Shown here piece after piece: positions 1-12,379 of a stretch of 64,000 nucleotides of DNA. Origin of the DNA: Elysia chlorotica (lineage: Eukaryota; Mollusca; Gastropoda; Plakobranchidae); the NCBI GenBank assembly GCA_003991915.1, contig RQTK01000303.1, forward strand, positions 101,051-165,050, in the 5' to 3' direction. The notes beneath the pieces are model-generated. The model was not told the origin of the DNA, made no database searches, and saw only the letters and a list, made by a program, of their open reading frames with translations. The translations under genes were made by a program, and so were the position numbers. The stretch's first letter is position 1; each line of letters opens with the position of its first letter.

Positions 1-62
1 TCTGTCTGTCTGTCTGTCTGTGTGTGTGTGTGTGTCTCTCTCTCTCTCTCTCGCTCGCTCGC
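1..62. repeat. Compound microsatellite (TCTG)n(TG)n(TC)n(TCGC)n
   Basis: Five TCTG units, then TG, TC and CTCG/CTCT repeats, cut by the window edge. Confidence 0.95.
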
Positions 63-2038
63 TCTCTTTCCTTCTATTTTTCCTCCTCCCATCTTCCTAT
101 CCTGCTATCATTATTTCTATTATTCTCTCTCAAAACTGTCATTCGTCGTTAGCTCTTCTAAGTGCCATAAATTTAATGTGAAATGAAATCAGTCCTTCCG
201 TTGAAATATTATTTTGCCCCAGCCTCATCAATTAAAATCAATGGAGCCCGTATTGCTTTCACTTCTCTGCTGCTACCAGTGTCTCTTCACAAAATGTTTG
301 TACTTAGAACTGCCCCTCCCCATTTTTACCACACCCTTCCCATCACGGCATCGCCTTCACCTACATGATTATATTCTCAAGTATGTCAAAATATTCTCAC
401 CTTTATTGCACTGTTTTCTGTTGCAATTCTTCGATTAAGTGACACGTCCCTCCCCCTACTCACATTTTTTTTTCAAGATAAGCATCTCCCCACACAATCC
501 CCCTATCCATAGAACAAACCAACCGCAATCACTATCCTAGACCTGCTCTTCCGGTATTTTGCACAAGCCTCTCTAGTTCTCCCCTCCTGGCACTAGGATA
601 TCAAAGATAGGACTGTGTGAGGGTGTGTGTGTGTGGGTGTGGTGTGTGGGTGTGGCGTGGTAGCTCTGTAACAGCACATCTCAATATCGATGGTGGTGGT
701 GGGATTGGGGATCGAGGTGTGGGAAACCAGGGAATTGAGATCCAGAAAGAGCCGATACTCCAATTCACGTAACGGGTCGGCGATCAATACAAGCGCGCTA
801 CAGTGATTTCCCATAAACAACCAAGCGGCATTGGCGCTGAGGGAAAATCCAGTCTAAAAGTCTAAGTGGTGGAGTTGGAAGACATGAAGACATGGAGTTG
901 TACGCATGTCTATTTGCACAGGAAAAGAGAGAATCTCAGAGATTGCGAGCAGTTGTAAAAATAGCGATTCAAGAAAACGGGATTGCAAAGGAGGGGTTGG
1001 GGGGGTGGGGTGGTGGTAAGGCAAGGGCCACACTGGGAGCGAGGCGAAGAGAAGCTGGCGGGGAGAAGCAAAGCGATTTTTTAAAGTGGTCTAACCAAGA
1101 GCAAAGGGCAGCGGGCGAATCAAAGCAGATCCATACTGTACTTCTTGCACAGTTGTCATTTGATTTGACAATGGATAGGAAAAGACTAGCATTGCTGCTG
1201 CTTCTTGGTGATGATTGTCCAAAGAAGAAAGAAGAAAATTATAGGTGTTTCTAATCAATCGAAAGCGACAAGAACATGGAGTCTCGACCATTTGACTAGG
1301 AATTTAATTGACGATGAAAGCAGATTTTTCAGTTACTTTTGAATGAGTCGCAATTCCTTTTTTTTTCATTTGCACGAATTGATTGAGGATAAATCAAAAG
1401 AAGGGTGTCAAACTTCAGAAAGCCAATCGCAGCTTGCTGACAACAAAACGTCTGTAGACTGTCTACAGAGAAACAACCAAATTGATAGTAATATCCAAGC
1501 GATACGAGCGAAGGGAAATGGTCCAATTTCTCGCGCGGCTTCGCCATGGATCTCTTCGCGTCGCTTCGTTGACGATGTGGCCAGTTATCTCTTTATTATT
1601 GTAATAATTGTATTGTATGTTCCCGCTTCGCTTCTCCCTACCCTCTTCACTTTGTCTCCCTTCCAGTGTGGTCCTTGCCCAAGACTATGAGTATTGATGA
1701 TAATGTAACACACAAATATGCGCTTTAAATGCACCAAAATTCATACAATAAGGAAAGAAAGAAAAAGGCTTACAAAAATAGATACATACGCCTACAGGAA
1801 GATATTGTCATTTGAACAGTGAAATAAAAGTTGTCTGCTTGCGAGACAAGAAGTATCACTTTGCACGAGAGGGTTGAGGAAAACATCTTATATCATGTGT
1901 TCAAACCCTTAACCCTTTTAAGGGACAAAAGAACTTTAAAAAGGCATTAAGAGAAACAGTTTATCTTAATTGGTTAATAAAACAGAGAAGGTCCCATTTG
2001 GCCAATCTGTGAAGGGAAATCGAGTGACCATAAAAAGG
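63..2038. other. Intergenic, no gene recognised
   Basis: Contains a GTG/TG-rich stretch at about 617-655 and a G-rich segment at about 985-1,060. Open frames of up to 120 codons (892-1254 and 1343-1690, + strand) show no family resemblance and no conserved composition. I see no splice-supported coding pattern. Confidence 0.5.
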
Positions 2039-2289
2039 GATGGTTAGAAAGAAAGAGAGATGGGGTGTTGAGAAAGAGGAGAGAATGATAGAGGGAGTGG
2101 AAGTAGTGGGAGAAGTGGCAGAGAGAGAGGAAAGGGGCATTATCAGAAGCGATTGAGAAATTGAGCAAGAGACGCATAGAGAAACGGAGAGAAAGAGAGA
2201 GAATGATAGAGTCAGAGAAAGAGACAGAGAAAGAGAGAGAAAGATAGAGAGAGAGAAAGAGACAGAGAAAGAGAGAGAAAGATAGAGAT

Positions 2290-2322
<33 letters not shown>

Positions 2323-2440
2323 AAGAAAGGGAGAGAGAAAGATAGCGACAGAGAAAGAGAGAGAGAGGGAGAGAGAGAGAGTGGAAGGGACATAGACACA
2401 GAGATAGACATATAGAAAGATTGACAGACAAAGAGATAGA
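2039..2440. repeat. GA-rich imperfect microsatellite
   Basis: About 400 bases of AGAGAGAAAGA/GATAGAGA on the + strand. Its complement opens long Ser/Leu-rich frames that are artefacts of the repeat. Confidence 0.9.
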
Positions 2441-2661
2441 AAGAAAAAGACAGGGACAGTCGATCAGACGAAGACAGACGAGCAGACGAGTGAGGTTTTA
2501 AATCAGGGAGCAGGACACAGATGCTTTCATCCAGTCTAATTAATTCATCCTCTTTGGAGGGGAAAGATTAAGGATTGAGAAATGAGTTAATGAAGTAGAA
2601 GTGATGAGGAGGATCAGCTGGGGTGAAAGCGCCTCTAAACGCTGTGTGGGTGAGGGAACAC

Positions 2662-2710
2662 TGGGGGAAAACTGGGGGAAAACATGGGGAAAGGGGGAAA
2701 AGGGCGGGCT
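2662..2710 (+). other. Potential G-quadruplex
   Basis: At least five runs of 3-5 Gs separated by 3-7 bases (GGGGGAAAACTGGGGGAAAA pattern). This meets the usual G4 rule on the + strand. Function unknown. Confidence 0.6.
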
Positions 2711-3161
2711 GCAAAGCAGGAAGGGAAACACACTGGAAACATCGATAATGCGCTTCCAAGAGCAAGTCACTCCGAGAACCTCTGGATTTCCCTCATCTGT
2801 ATGTTTTCTCATCTCTTCCCATTTGCTTGTACGGCTTATTTTTTTCCCGGATGAATGGCCCGAGTTGTAGGCCTATGTTTCCTTCTCTGCATCGGATTTT
2901 TGTTTCTCATTCTTCTCTCTCTTTTTTTTTTGTTACTGTACATTTGTTCTTTGCGTATTTCTTAGTTTGTGTCTCGTTCTTTACTTTGTTTCCTTTTTGT
3001 TTAGCCATGCTGTGAAGATTGAAGCCTTTCCGAATGTCAAGAAAGCTTGAGTTGCGTGAAAATGGGCTTTAATGTAGATTTTTAAAAATAAATCTAACAT
3101 TTATCCAGATACAAGGCGTAGTGTGTTTCTAAAACTTATTATTAACCTAAAAGAAAGATAA

Positions 3162-3163
<2 letters not shown>
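2711..3163. other. Intergenic, nothing recognised
   Basis: T-rich at about 2,880-3,000; no gene or clear repeat. Confidence 0.5.

Positions 3164-3213
<50 letters not shown>
3164..3213. repeat. (GA)n microsatellite
   Basis: About 25 GA units on the + strand. Confidence 0.95.
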
Positions 3214-3214
<1 letters not shown>

Positions 3215-3767
3215 AGCAGCACAAGGTCTAAACAGTATTCACATTTCTTAGCAATAATAGTTAGCAGCAATTTAAAAATTAATGTGCTTGAATTGGGAAA
3301 AATAAAACAAAACAAAAACAAACAAAACGATGTCCTCATGTTGTCCCGATTATTAAAAAAAATGATTTTCCAATATCATGATTGTATTTCCATGGGTTAT
3401 ATTCTTTGCCAAAATCCGAAATATGGAAAGTCACTTTCAAGCTTAGTGGAATACTACTGAGAAGTCAATTTAATTGTCCTACATTACTGTGCACTCTTTA
3501 CAATTACAATCTTCAGCAATATCACCGCACGTCGACCACCCAATTCTCTTTACGTGGTACACGTACAACTTTGAGTTGTTGAAAATTGTGTGGATGTTCT
3601 CTAGCGGAGGAAACCAAAAAGGTCACGAGTATCATGAGGTCAATAACGTCTTTGAACTATAACCTATAAGTAGAAGTCTGTATCGTCCAATCAATTGGCG
3701 TTGGTTGTACGCGTAGGAAACTACATACATGTTCTGTCAAATCATCACTCATTGGGTTTGAGAGGCT

Positions 3768-3771
<4 letters not shown>

Positions 3772-3800
<29 letters not shown>

Positions 3801-3986
3801 CAAGAGACACACCCACACTTATCTAGAAAAACCATTAAGTAAAAGAGGAGAAAGGGTGTGTGAAAGCTTGAGAGAGAAAGAGAGCGAAAGAGAGAGCAAG
3901 AGAGGGAGGAACAGAGGAAGAGATAACAAGAGAAAGGGGACATAAAAACAATAGAGAGTGTGTGTGTGTGTGTGTGAAAGATTGAA

Positions 3987-4030
<44 letters not shown>

Positions 4031-4031
4031 T
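3772..4031. repeat. GA-rich tract with an internal (TG)n
   Basis: (GA)n at about 3,772-3,800, an impure GA stretch, (TG)9 at about 3,957-3,976 and (GA)n at about 3,986-4,031. Confidence 0.9.
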
Positions 4032-5675
4032 CAGCCCAAAGATCAGTGTACTGGGAACGCATTCAACACTGCGCATTCGAACTTTGGCGAGATGAATAAT
4101 GAACTGAGCCCGAGGCTGAAAAGTGTTGCCCTAATTATTTGTGTTATGCCAGTGTTCAATAATATCGATCTGGCACCGCCATGACGGGTGGACCGTGCAG
4201 CGGCAGTTTTATCTCTGCAACTGATGGCTCTGTGTCTGGCAATCAAAATAAATTAATCGAATTAATAATGTACGTGTAGCGAAACAATTTCAGTTCTTGG
4301 TGTCTCATATTCTAATGTAATTCTAGGCATTGTTACCCTCAGTCACAGACTCATGCGGTAGCGCATTACCTCACCATTATGGTTGATCAGTGTAGAGGAA
4401 GTTTTTTTTAAAGATTGTATATGTTAGTGTCCATTGCTGTTTAATATCCATACGATTTTAAGTTCCTCGTTTTTATAAATACACATGTTCCAAGAAAAGA
4501 TATATAAAATTTATCTGTAAATATCAAAAGTTTGAAATTGAAATATGTAAATCTAATGTTACAGGATATCATATTTATGGAGATTAAGTAATACTTTAGT
4601 CTGGAAATCCATTATAATCTTTTTCTTCTTTTTATATCGGTGAGGCCGAAGCGTCGCAACGTAGTTTTTGTGTGCCCTTGTAAAGAAATTAATGAGAAAT
4701 TATAGCTATCGGACGATTAGAGAATTTCGGTGTCGAATTTCGCTCCCCCCGCGTTGGATCAGCGTTAGTAAACAAATGTACATTTGTGAGAGAGATGTCT
4801 TGGTATCCCCGCTATGGCTGTATGAGGCAGCGCGTAAATATAGCACGCACAGTCTTGAGGGCCGTTAGTAATGAAGTTTTGTTGCTGACGATGGACATTA
4901 CGAAATCCACACATAAACAAAACAAAAAACTCAAGAAAAATGCACTGTTTCCTGAAATGATGAAAAGAACCTGTAGAAACCAACATCACCTGCGGCTCCT
5001 CAAAGCGGAATTACAAAGCTCACCACTGAACTCACCTGGGGTTGCTTCAAATTCAATCAGAATAGTCAGTTCATCCGCCAAGTCGCGGAACTTTCATACG
5101 AGACTCACTTGACAATTTATCGCACAGTTTTCGTGTTAAAGAAAATGGTAATTCTATATGAAATTAATACTGCATTGGCTCGTATATTTTCCGCTTGCTA
5201 TTTTATTTTATTTATTTTTTTATTTTTTTTTCTTGGTTTTGGTTTTGGTTGAATTGTGTTTGCTCTGTTTTGCTTTTTTGCTTGCTCTAAAACAGCTATC
5301 GTTCCATCAACGTCCTGACGTCTACTATAAAGAAAGTAGCCAGATATAGAGTCTTCTTAATTAAGAAATGTATTAAAGTGTATCAGTTTCTATTTAATCA
5401 AAACCTTGCTTGTTATTTTTCTCTTAAAGATTTTCCCTCGTTGAGTTCCTCGAAGGGCAGACCGCTGAGATGATTTTGGAAGAAACAAAAAACTACTGAG
5501 GGACATAGCTCTCTTTCACCGCGATAAATAAAGGTGCCAAACTGTCATGTTACTTGGCCTTCCTGTCCTTTAGTATGACTTATCTATAGATCTGATACCG
5601 ATCCCGTGGCTGACGTTTGGAGCAGTGTATTTTGTGTTTCAGCACTAATAAATACATCTATCAATAATCATATAT
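4032..5675. other. Intergenic, no gene recognised
   Basis: Includes a 108-codon open frame at 4,786-5,112 (+) with no recognisable domain, and T-rich sequence near 5,200-5,240. I see no promoter, splice or family evidence for a gene. Confidence 0.45.
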
Positions 5676-5679
5676 ATTT

Positions 5680-5915
5680 GATAGCTGTTGGTATGATATT
5701 ATTGATACATGTATCTCTTTTGAAGATTTGTTGTTATGATACATATCTCTTTGAAAGCTGTTGTTATGTTATTAACACAGAATCCTATCTCTTTGAAAGT
5801 TGTTGTGGTATTAAGACACATCTTTTGATATGGCATTAACACATGTTTCTTTCATAGTTGTCGTTGTAATGGTGATAAAAATTAATATGTTACTTTGAAA
5901 GCTATTGTTATCTTA
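5680..5915. repeat. Degenerate minisatellite with a unit of about 40 bp
   Basis: Variants of ATCTCTTTGAAAGCTGTTGT followed by TATGATATTAACACA recur about six times with substitutions and length changes. Confidence 0.65.
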
Positions 5916-6348
5916 CACGAATATTAGTGTTAACAATACTCACATAGCACCGGATAATCCTGCAGTAGTAACCTCAGCGCTGTCTATTACTAGACCTTGG
6001 AGCTGAATGTGGGACTCACATACAGTGTGAGTTCTTGCGTGACGGGTCAATGTGCTCTGTGCCTGGTGCCATTAACACTCCTCATCTAAATACTAGGTCC
6101 GCACTTTTTTTTTATACAAGTGCATCCCTCAGTCTCGACTTGCGTTGGTTCATAGCAAAAACAAACCAAAAAACCCAGAGTATCCTCGAAGTGCTTGTGG
6201 TGTATAGCCAACCCTGCTCACGGATAGTGTAAGTACTAAGACCGAGGAGCGGGGGACGCTAGGACTGGGTGAGCTAGAGAACTAACCAAAGAGGGGTGAG
6301 TGTTCCGCAGTCCTGGAACTTGTGTCGGGTGGGCTAGCGGGGGAACCA

Positions 6349-6395
6349 CCAGCATCACCGCCAGCATCACCGCCAGCATCACCGCCAGCATCGGC
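6349..6395. repeat. 12-bp minisatellite, four copies
   Basis: The AGCATCACCGCC unit repeats about four times and then decays. It is locally GC-rich and leaves frames open on both strands. Confidence 0.9.
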
Positions 6396-6464
6396 GATCG
6401 GGAAACTCCACTCGCTTCCGTATCGAGTAGTGCTGGTGCTGGACCGCCCGGTCTGCTCACTAGA

Positions 6465-6516
6465 GAGGGGGAGAGGGGAGGGGAATGGAGAAGAAGGAAG
6501 AAGGGAGAGAGAGAGA

Positions 6517-6560
<44 letters not shown>
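6465..6560. repeat. GA-rich microsatellite
   Basis: Purine tract ending in about 20 pure GA units on the + strand. Confidence 0.95.
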
Positions 6561-7049
6561 CTGTATCTAGGCCTAAGTACTGAAATCATAAAATCAACGC
6601 AAACGCAGTAGGCTAACGCAACCACCTGGTGCCTGTCAGTAAGCTTAGTAGGCCTATCTGGAACGATTTTAAAGTTCAGCCTAGTTACGCCCCCTTTTCA
6701 ATTATCAATGTCGGTGGCAAAATGCAATAGTCTAATGTATTGTTCTGAGACTTTTGTTATAACTTAATCCCTAGATTGCAAGTGCCTGCATGCTTCTCTG
6801 TACTTCGTGTGCTCTGGTATCCACCATGCTAATCCTATACACACTTTAATGGTTAGTACACACATTATTACTAAAAATAGTACGTTTGTGTTTCTGTCCA
6901 ACTTTCGCACGACGCTCGATGGACAACGATGGACAAAAACGGTGTGTGTCGCAATAATTTTATATGACACTGTAATTAATCCTCGCTTTATTGATCTGAT
7001 GTGATATCATAATCATTTCCATGTGTTGTTAACCCTCATTGCTTTTTGC

Positions 7050-7485
7050 TCGTTCTTGCTGTCTCTGCCTCTGTACATATTAATGTACGTGCTCTCACAA
7101 TGTTACTTCCAAAACTTAAACATGTGGTCCTTCCACAATTTGTCAATTCGATTCTTGAAGCTGTTGAGTGTTGGGGCATTCACAATGTGCTCTGCTTGGC
7201 TGTTCCAGGTGTTGGTCAATCTCAAAGGAAGGAAGTGTTGACGTACTCCAGGTGTTACTCGATTATTTTTTTTAGCTTTTGGTTGTGTCCTTTGGTGGTT
7301 TTTTTTTTTTTTGAATGCCTATTCAGTTGTGAGCGGGGAGCGAACATCATGCGTTTCATGCTAACATGTCACCTCTTTGTCTTCTACACTGCATAATTGG
7401 GATTTTGAGCTGTTTGAGGCGCTCTTCATGTGGGAGGTTCAGTAATCTTGGTACTAGGGGTGAGGGTGGAAATCTAGGTACCGGT
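7050..7485 (-). mobile_element. CR1/L2-like retrotransposon 3' end, decayed
   Basis: The minus strand reads LNLPHEERLKQLKIP, CRRQRGDML, then FLPLRLTNTWN, EHIVNAPTLNSFKNRIDKLW. This is the C-terminal end typical of CR1/L2-type polyproteins, with stops and a poly-A/T run in between. The same 3' terminal sequence recurs at 45.84-45.97 and 47.03-47.19 kb. Confidence 0.65.
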
Positions 7486-7624
7486 AGGTGAAACAAAAAT
7501 TTTTAATAATGTATCTAATTTGGGCATTTACTTCCTGAGTGCTCCAGCCTTTATATAACTCTATTAACAAGAACATCGATTGTTTGACATAACCACACTA
7601 CACCAAAGCCCAATGAACATACTA

Positions 7625-8228
7625 GTTGGCGCATCGCAGATGCCCAATTTGAACGCCACTTTTATCATGGAGTACCAATTGTAGATAAACTTTCTTTGCG
7701 TATCTTTTATTATTTAAGCTTAAGAGTCTAGCCCAAAACTTTATTGCTTTACTATGGTAATCCACAAAAAGGTGGTATCTGCCACAATCTTTTACAGCTG
7801 CAAAGTTCCACGCTGTTTTTCCAATATTTAGGATCATTTTACAGTATTTTACATGTGCTTCTTCTACCTTATTCTGTCGCTGTAGTCCCCATATCTGGGC
7901 ACCGTATAAGTGTAATGGCTTTAGCTTTACGTCAAAAATCTTCAGAAGCATAATTATTCACTTTCATATTATTATATCTACTACACAATTGTCTAAGCTT
8001 AGATGTTAAAGTGTTCGTTCTTTCAATCAAATTGCCCAAACTTTTAGTCCATATAAGTCGCGATGAAAAAATCAAACATAGATGGCTATAATATGTTGTA
8101 ACCTCTACCTTTTTGCCTTTGTAGGTCCAATTTTAGGACTGCTTTAAAATTCGTCCGTTCCCAAGCACAATCATTTTAGTTTTAATCAGATTGACTTTCA
8201 TACTCCACTTGTTACAAAATTATTCAAA
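7625..8228 (-). mobile_element. Decayed non-LTR retrotransposon, C-terminal part of reverse transcriptase
   Basis: Minus-strand frames give CNKWSMKVNLIKTKMIV, WTYKGKKVEV, then HLYGAQIWGLQ, VEEAHVKYCKMILNIGKT and CGRYHLFVDYHSKAIKFWAR. This is the familiar order of the region after the catalytic core in jockey/CR1-like reverse transcriptases. In-frame stops and shifts break it (for example after GRILKQS), so it is dead. The 5' part is missing and meets a GA-rich tract at 8.23 kb. Confidence 0.7.
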
Positions 8229-8239
8229 TTGGTCAAAAA

Positions 8240-8386
8240 GACAGACAGAAAAACATAGAGAATGATAGAAAGAGAGAGTTTGAGGGAGGGAGTGTGGGAG
8301 GTAAGAGGGGTGTAGAAAGGTTAGAGATTTCGTATGGAAATGCATCTATGGTGTGGCTGTTTTTTTTTTCTTTCAAGAAACATGGA

Positions 8387-8431
<45 letters not shown>

Positions 8432-8451
8432 GAGAGAGACAGAGAGAGAGA

Positions 8452-8486
<35 letters not shown>

Positions 8487-8611
8487 TTTGCATGGACAAA
8501 AGAAGTTGTGTCGAGAAATAAAATGAATTGGAGGAAGAAAGGGCTTGGGAGAGAGAGAAACAGAGAGAAAGAGGAAAAAGAGGGAGGTAGAGAGGAGGGA
8601 GGGCGAGGGCA

Positions 8612-8643
<32 letters not shown>

Positions 8644-8645
8644 TA
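8240..8645. repeat. GA-rich microsatellite cluster
   Basis: Long (GA)n at about 8,388-8,485 interrupted by CAGA, an impure purine tract, and (GA)n at about 8,612-8,643. Ser/Leu-rich or Arg/Glu-rich frames here are repeat artefacts. Confidence 0.95.
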
Positions 8646-8904
8646 ACAAAGGAATTGGGAAAGCAAGTGAGGAGACAGATTATGCTTGGGGCGTGCCGCG
8701 AAACTGTTTCTGACACGTACCTTTGGAAGCAAATTATATTCCTTAGACTAGAAAGGCGTATTCCACTAGAGCTGTATATGTAAACTGTTTTCATAGTAGT
8801 AGGCAATTATTGCTTTGGACATGAGATGGAAAACGGCGCCAGCTTTAATAACGAGTCGGACTCTTCTCAATGAAACAAAATAAATAGGGGGAGAAGACAT
8901 ACCG

Positions 8905-8953
8905 ATACACAGACGGACAGACAGTTAGACAGGGAGACAGGCAGACAGACACA
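8905..8953. repeat. Imperfect (GACA)n tract
   Basis: ACAGACGGACAGACAGTTAG and similar units of CAGA/GACA. Confidence 0.75.
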
Positions 8954-9007
8954 ATGAGAGAGGCAAGCATACCTGATACCCAGTATATGACTCTCCTAGG
9001 GAATACA

Positions 9008-9372
9008 CCGTATAAGAGATGTTCAACTAGGAGACAGGCAGCTTTTATCCTTCCAAGACAAACAGGTTTCTACACTGAATCTGTTAGTATAATGGGATCA
9101 GGTCAAACGAAAGTTCTTGTATGTTCGCTTTGTTTCTGTGTGTCATCCTGTAGAAATCGTCAGATTTAAGTCTCGGGATCCGTCGCCGTATAAGAGATGT
9201 TCAACAAGAAGGCATACAGCTTTTATCCTTCAAAGACGAACCGGTTTCTACACTCAATCGGTTAGTACAATGGGAGCAGATCAAACGAAAGTTCTTGTAT
9301 GTTCACCTTGTTTCTGTGAGTCATCCCGTACAAAACGTCAGATTTAAGTCTCGGGATCCGTCGCCGTATATG
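9008..9372. repeat. 179-bp tandem repeat, two copies plus a short third
   Basis: CCGTATAAGAGATGTTCAAC begins a unit at 9,008 and again at 9,187; a third copy starts at 9,365 and breaks off after a few bases. The two full copies differ at many sites. The unit length is not a multiple of 3, so the open frames through it are not a single coding repeat. Confidence 0.9.
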
Positions 9373-10825
9373 ATTCAATATAACGCTTTTGCCCTGTCAG
9401 AAACCACTCTTCATACTCCATACAAGTATCTTAGGAAAAACTTAGGCGACGCAAAGCTACTTGGAGCCTACATCTTACTGTCAGATTCGAAAACTAGGCC
9501 TCTTTATGAAAAGCCTGAAAATTCAGTGATTCTAAAGTTACTGCTGGTTTGTGCGGACATTGAAATAACTTGGGAATGGGTGAATTTTAAAGCGTTTCCT
9601 GAGAATGAATGTCTTCCAAGTCTAACTGTAACAAGTATACAACATGACAAAGCAGTAAGAGCACAATAAAAGAAAAGGAGTATAGCGCAGCAAGAGCACT
9701 TACCAGTGTCAGCATGTTGCCAGGACAAGAGCGGCTAAAACGGAAATTACACAGTTGGACAAAACAAAGTCTGAACGCAAACGAGTACAAATCAAAGCCA
9801 CTGTCTCGAGTGTGCGGTTTGTTGAATGGGTTACGCACTTGTTAAAAGGCAGTTTTAGAAACGATTGTACATGTTATAGGCTGGGAGAACCCAGGAGATG
9901 TTAAACTTCTGAACAAGATTCTCTCCTTCAAACAAAAACCACTTTTATTAAGTCGTAGCATAGTTAGGGGCAAGCTAAGGGCGACTATAGACAGATACTT
10001 ATCTACATAGACGGGCACATAGAGAGATAATTATATTGTTACTATAACAGACTGGTAGATGATGAGATTGGGAAGGGTGCTGCACGGAACCAGATAAGTG
10101 ATAACTGTCGTGTGCAGGCCAATTACATTTGTCATGGCGAATTGCCGAGCTGGGTGAGATGACAGAGTAGTCTATATCATTTGAAGACATCCAGCCTCCA
10201 AGATTGAAGAGGGCTAGTGCTGGTTTTGCCGTGGTCTGAGAAGGATGAAAGGGGGAAGTTGGATAGGAATACGGTTGATTGATCAATGGCTAGGGCGAAA
10301 GAGACATTATAGCAATGTAGATCTGCTACAGAAATGAAGTAAATCAAAAACAAAACAAAACAGAAAGATGTGGAATAAAATTTAACAGAACAGGAGGGAT
10401 GGGAGTAACGCCACTAGGAATATAAAGAGAATTAGAAGACAAAATTAATAATAGCAAATCGTTGAGCAAAATGTATCACGTTTGTATGAGGCTGGGAACA
10501 TGGTGTCCTCGAGGTGGGCAGCCTGGGCTGAACAATGATAACATTTTAGGGTACAACCGCAGAGAAGGCTCGATGTTCAAAGAGCGTTTTAAGATAATTT
10601 TTTTTCATGTTATGCACTAATCTATGCGCATTTTCTTTCTCTTAATGCCCCTTTGCATTTTAATAAATTATTTGATGTTTCTATACCGGTATCTCCGATC
10701 TAGTTATATTTGTTATTAAGTGTACACTTTACAAGTCTATATTTTACAGCAATCCTTGCTACAAAAGTGCAATATGTTAAGTACATAGAATGTGGTACTT
10801 TGGAGTAAGGCTAAGTGTTACTAGT
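9373..10825. other. Intergenic, no gene recognised
   Basis: Holds an open frame (to 9,669, +) that continues from the tandem repeat with no recognised domain, and a 95-codon frame at 9,999-10,286 (-), also unrecognised. No other signal seen. Confidence 0.45.
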
Positions 10826-10833
10826 TGTTATAA

Positions 10834-10905
10834 ATTAATGTTATTACTATTATTACTATTGTTGTTGTTGTTATTAATTATTATTATTATTATAATTATT
10901 ATTAT
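10834..10905. repeat. (ATT)n/(GTT)n microsatellite
   Basis: ATTATTACTATTGTTGTTGTTATTATTATT-type trinucleotide run. Confidence 0.85.
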
Positions 10906-11202
10906 ATATTTTAAGATAATGCCGTGTGGTTCCTATTGATGAAGACAAGTAATGTCATATAAAGTTAAAAATACATTTTTGTGTTCAGTATTTTCTAAAA
11001 CGTAAAAGAATATCATGGTCATGGTTTAAATCTACCGTTTATAGATAAAAAAGTGTGGACTCTAGATACCTATTATGTCTCTCATAATGTTACCGGTACA
11101 TACATAGTATAAATACATCGAATGTTTCGTGAAAAGTGAACCCTTGGTATCTGAATACCCCCCCCCTCCCCTCTTAAACGTGCTTCTTCCCAATAACCCA
11201 TT

Positions 11203-11230
11203 TTACACACACACACACACACACACACAT
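11203..11230. repeat. (CA)n microsatellite
   Basis: About 13 CA units on the + strand, preceded by a run of ten Cs near 11,158. Confidence 0.95.
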
Positions 11231-11664
11231 AAATGGAAAGAAATAAATTTAGTAAATATTCGTTTTATTACGCTTTTTGTTTTAGACATAGAGCTGCAAC
11301 ATTGGCTTAACACCAGCGACAAGTTGGTGTGATGTAATCTAGTACCATGTTTGGCGAACTTGATAAAAAAAGGGTTAATAAATCAATGCTTCAGACACGC
11401 CCTGTCTGTGATGATATCGACATCGAAGGACGCGTCCAGACAGGCAGAAAATCGTATCGGATTTCCTCTAGTCGGAGTTCCCCTTGAGAGATGGAGAAGG
11501 AATGATGGGGTGGACTAGTACTAGTACTGGTAGTGGTACCAGAGAGCAGTGAGTGGCACCGACCAAAATAAATTAATATTGTTTTAGTTTGCAACATGTT
11601 CCTTCCAGTCCCGGGATACCTGCATGTCTATTCCTTGTTCTGCTTCCACCAGTGTGTTAAGTGT

Positions 11665-11909
11665 TGAGTTGATTTAACGTCCAACATCAGCATAATATAG
11701 GCTATATTGTGGACGGGCCCCAAGACTGACGTCTGCCAATTGTATGTGCTGCCACACACGAGACAGGGAGGCGATACCACAACTCCTGTCTCAGGCGGTC
11801 ACATTAAACTGACACCGACCCAACCAGTAGGGAGCGAAATCGCCAGGGCTCGAACTTGGGCCTTTTGCGTCAGAAGCCGATTTTCTACCCCAGGGCCATG
11901 GCGCGCCCC
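11665..11909 (-). mobile_element. tRNA-derived SINE, same family as 44.0-44.3 kb
   Basis: Same order on the minus strand: head with CTGGGGTAGAA (box A) and AAGTTCGAGCCC (box B), the same body, then TTGGACGTTAAATC. It aligns with the other copy along its length, with scattered differences, so it is an independent, older or diverged insertion. Confidence 0.8.
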
Positions 11910-12281
11910 TGTGCTTCCATCAGAGACGATACTACGTGTAATAAAGTAATATCTAGAGTCTCTAGTTCCACCCTCCGTGTAGCTGCGCTGGCCCAGTAAT
12001 TTAATGCCAGATATTGACTGGGCTGAAAATACCAGATTGGATTATGTCGTGGTCAACTAAAGTCTTGACGTATACAGTGTAGCTGCAGTAGCCGCGTAAA
12101 TAAATGGAAACACCGTTAGAGCAGGGAATGGGAGAAAGGTCGAGTGTCCAGGAGAGAGGCAAACACACGATAGAGACTGTACTAGGTTATTAAGGAAGAA
12201 AAGTGGAAGTGGCATCAGTAAATAATATAAAAGGTCAGGCAACAAAAAAGGAGTCCGAATGGCCAGCCGACATGAAAATAT

Positions 12282-12291
12282 TTAAGAGAGA

Positions 12292-12379
<88 letters not shown>

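Noticed and set aside
892-1690. Two + strand frames of 115-120 codons
   Set aside because: Low-complexity, purine-rich start and no family resemblance. I could not support them as genes.
1961-2431. Open frames of 145-156 codons rich in Ser/Leu
   Set aside because: They are the complement of a GA-rich repeat, and both overlapping frames are open for the same reason. There is no coding evidence.
4786-5112. 108-codon + strand frame
   Set aside because: No known domain, no splice or promoter support, and ordinary for random open length in this region.
7046-7396. 116-codon + strand frame
   Set aside because: It is the antisense shadow of a CR1-like retrotransposon C-terminus that reads sensibly on the minus strand.
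8233-8806. Several long overlapping frames on both strands
   Set aside because: All are created by the GA microsatellite cluster; composition is only Ser/Leu or Arg/Glu.
11700-11950. 80-codon frame, and the similar 83-codon frame at 44,032-44,283
   Set aside because: Both lie inside SINE copies. The similarity between them is transposon similarity, not a gene family.
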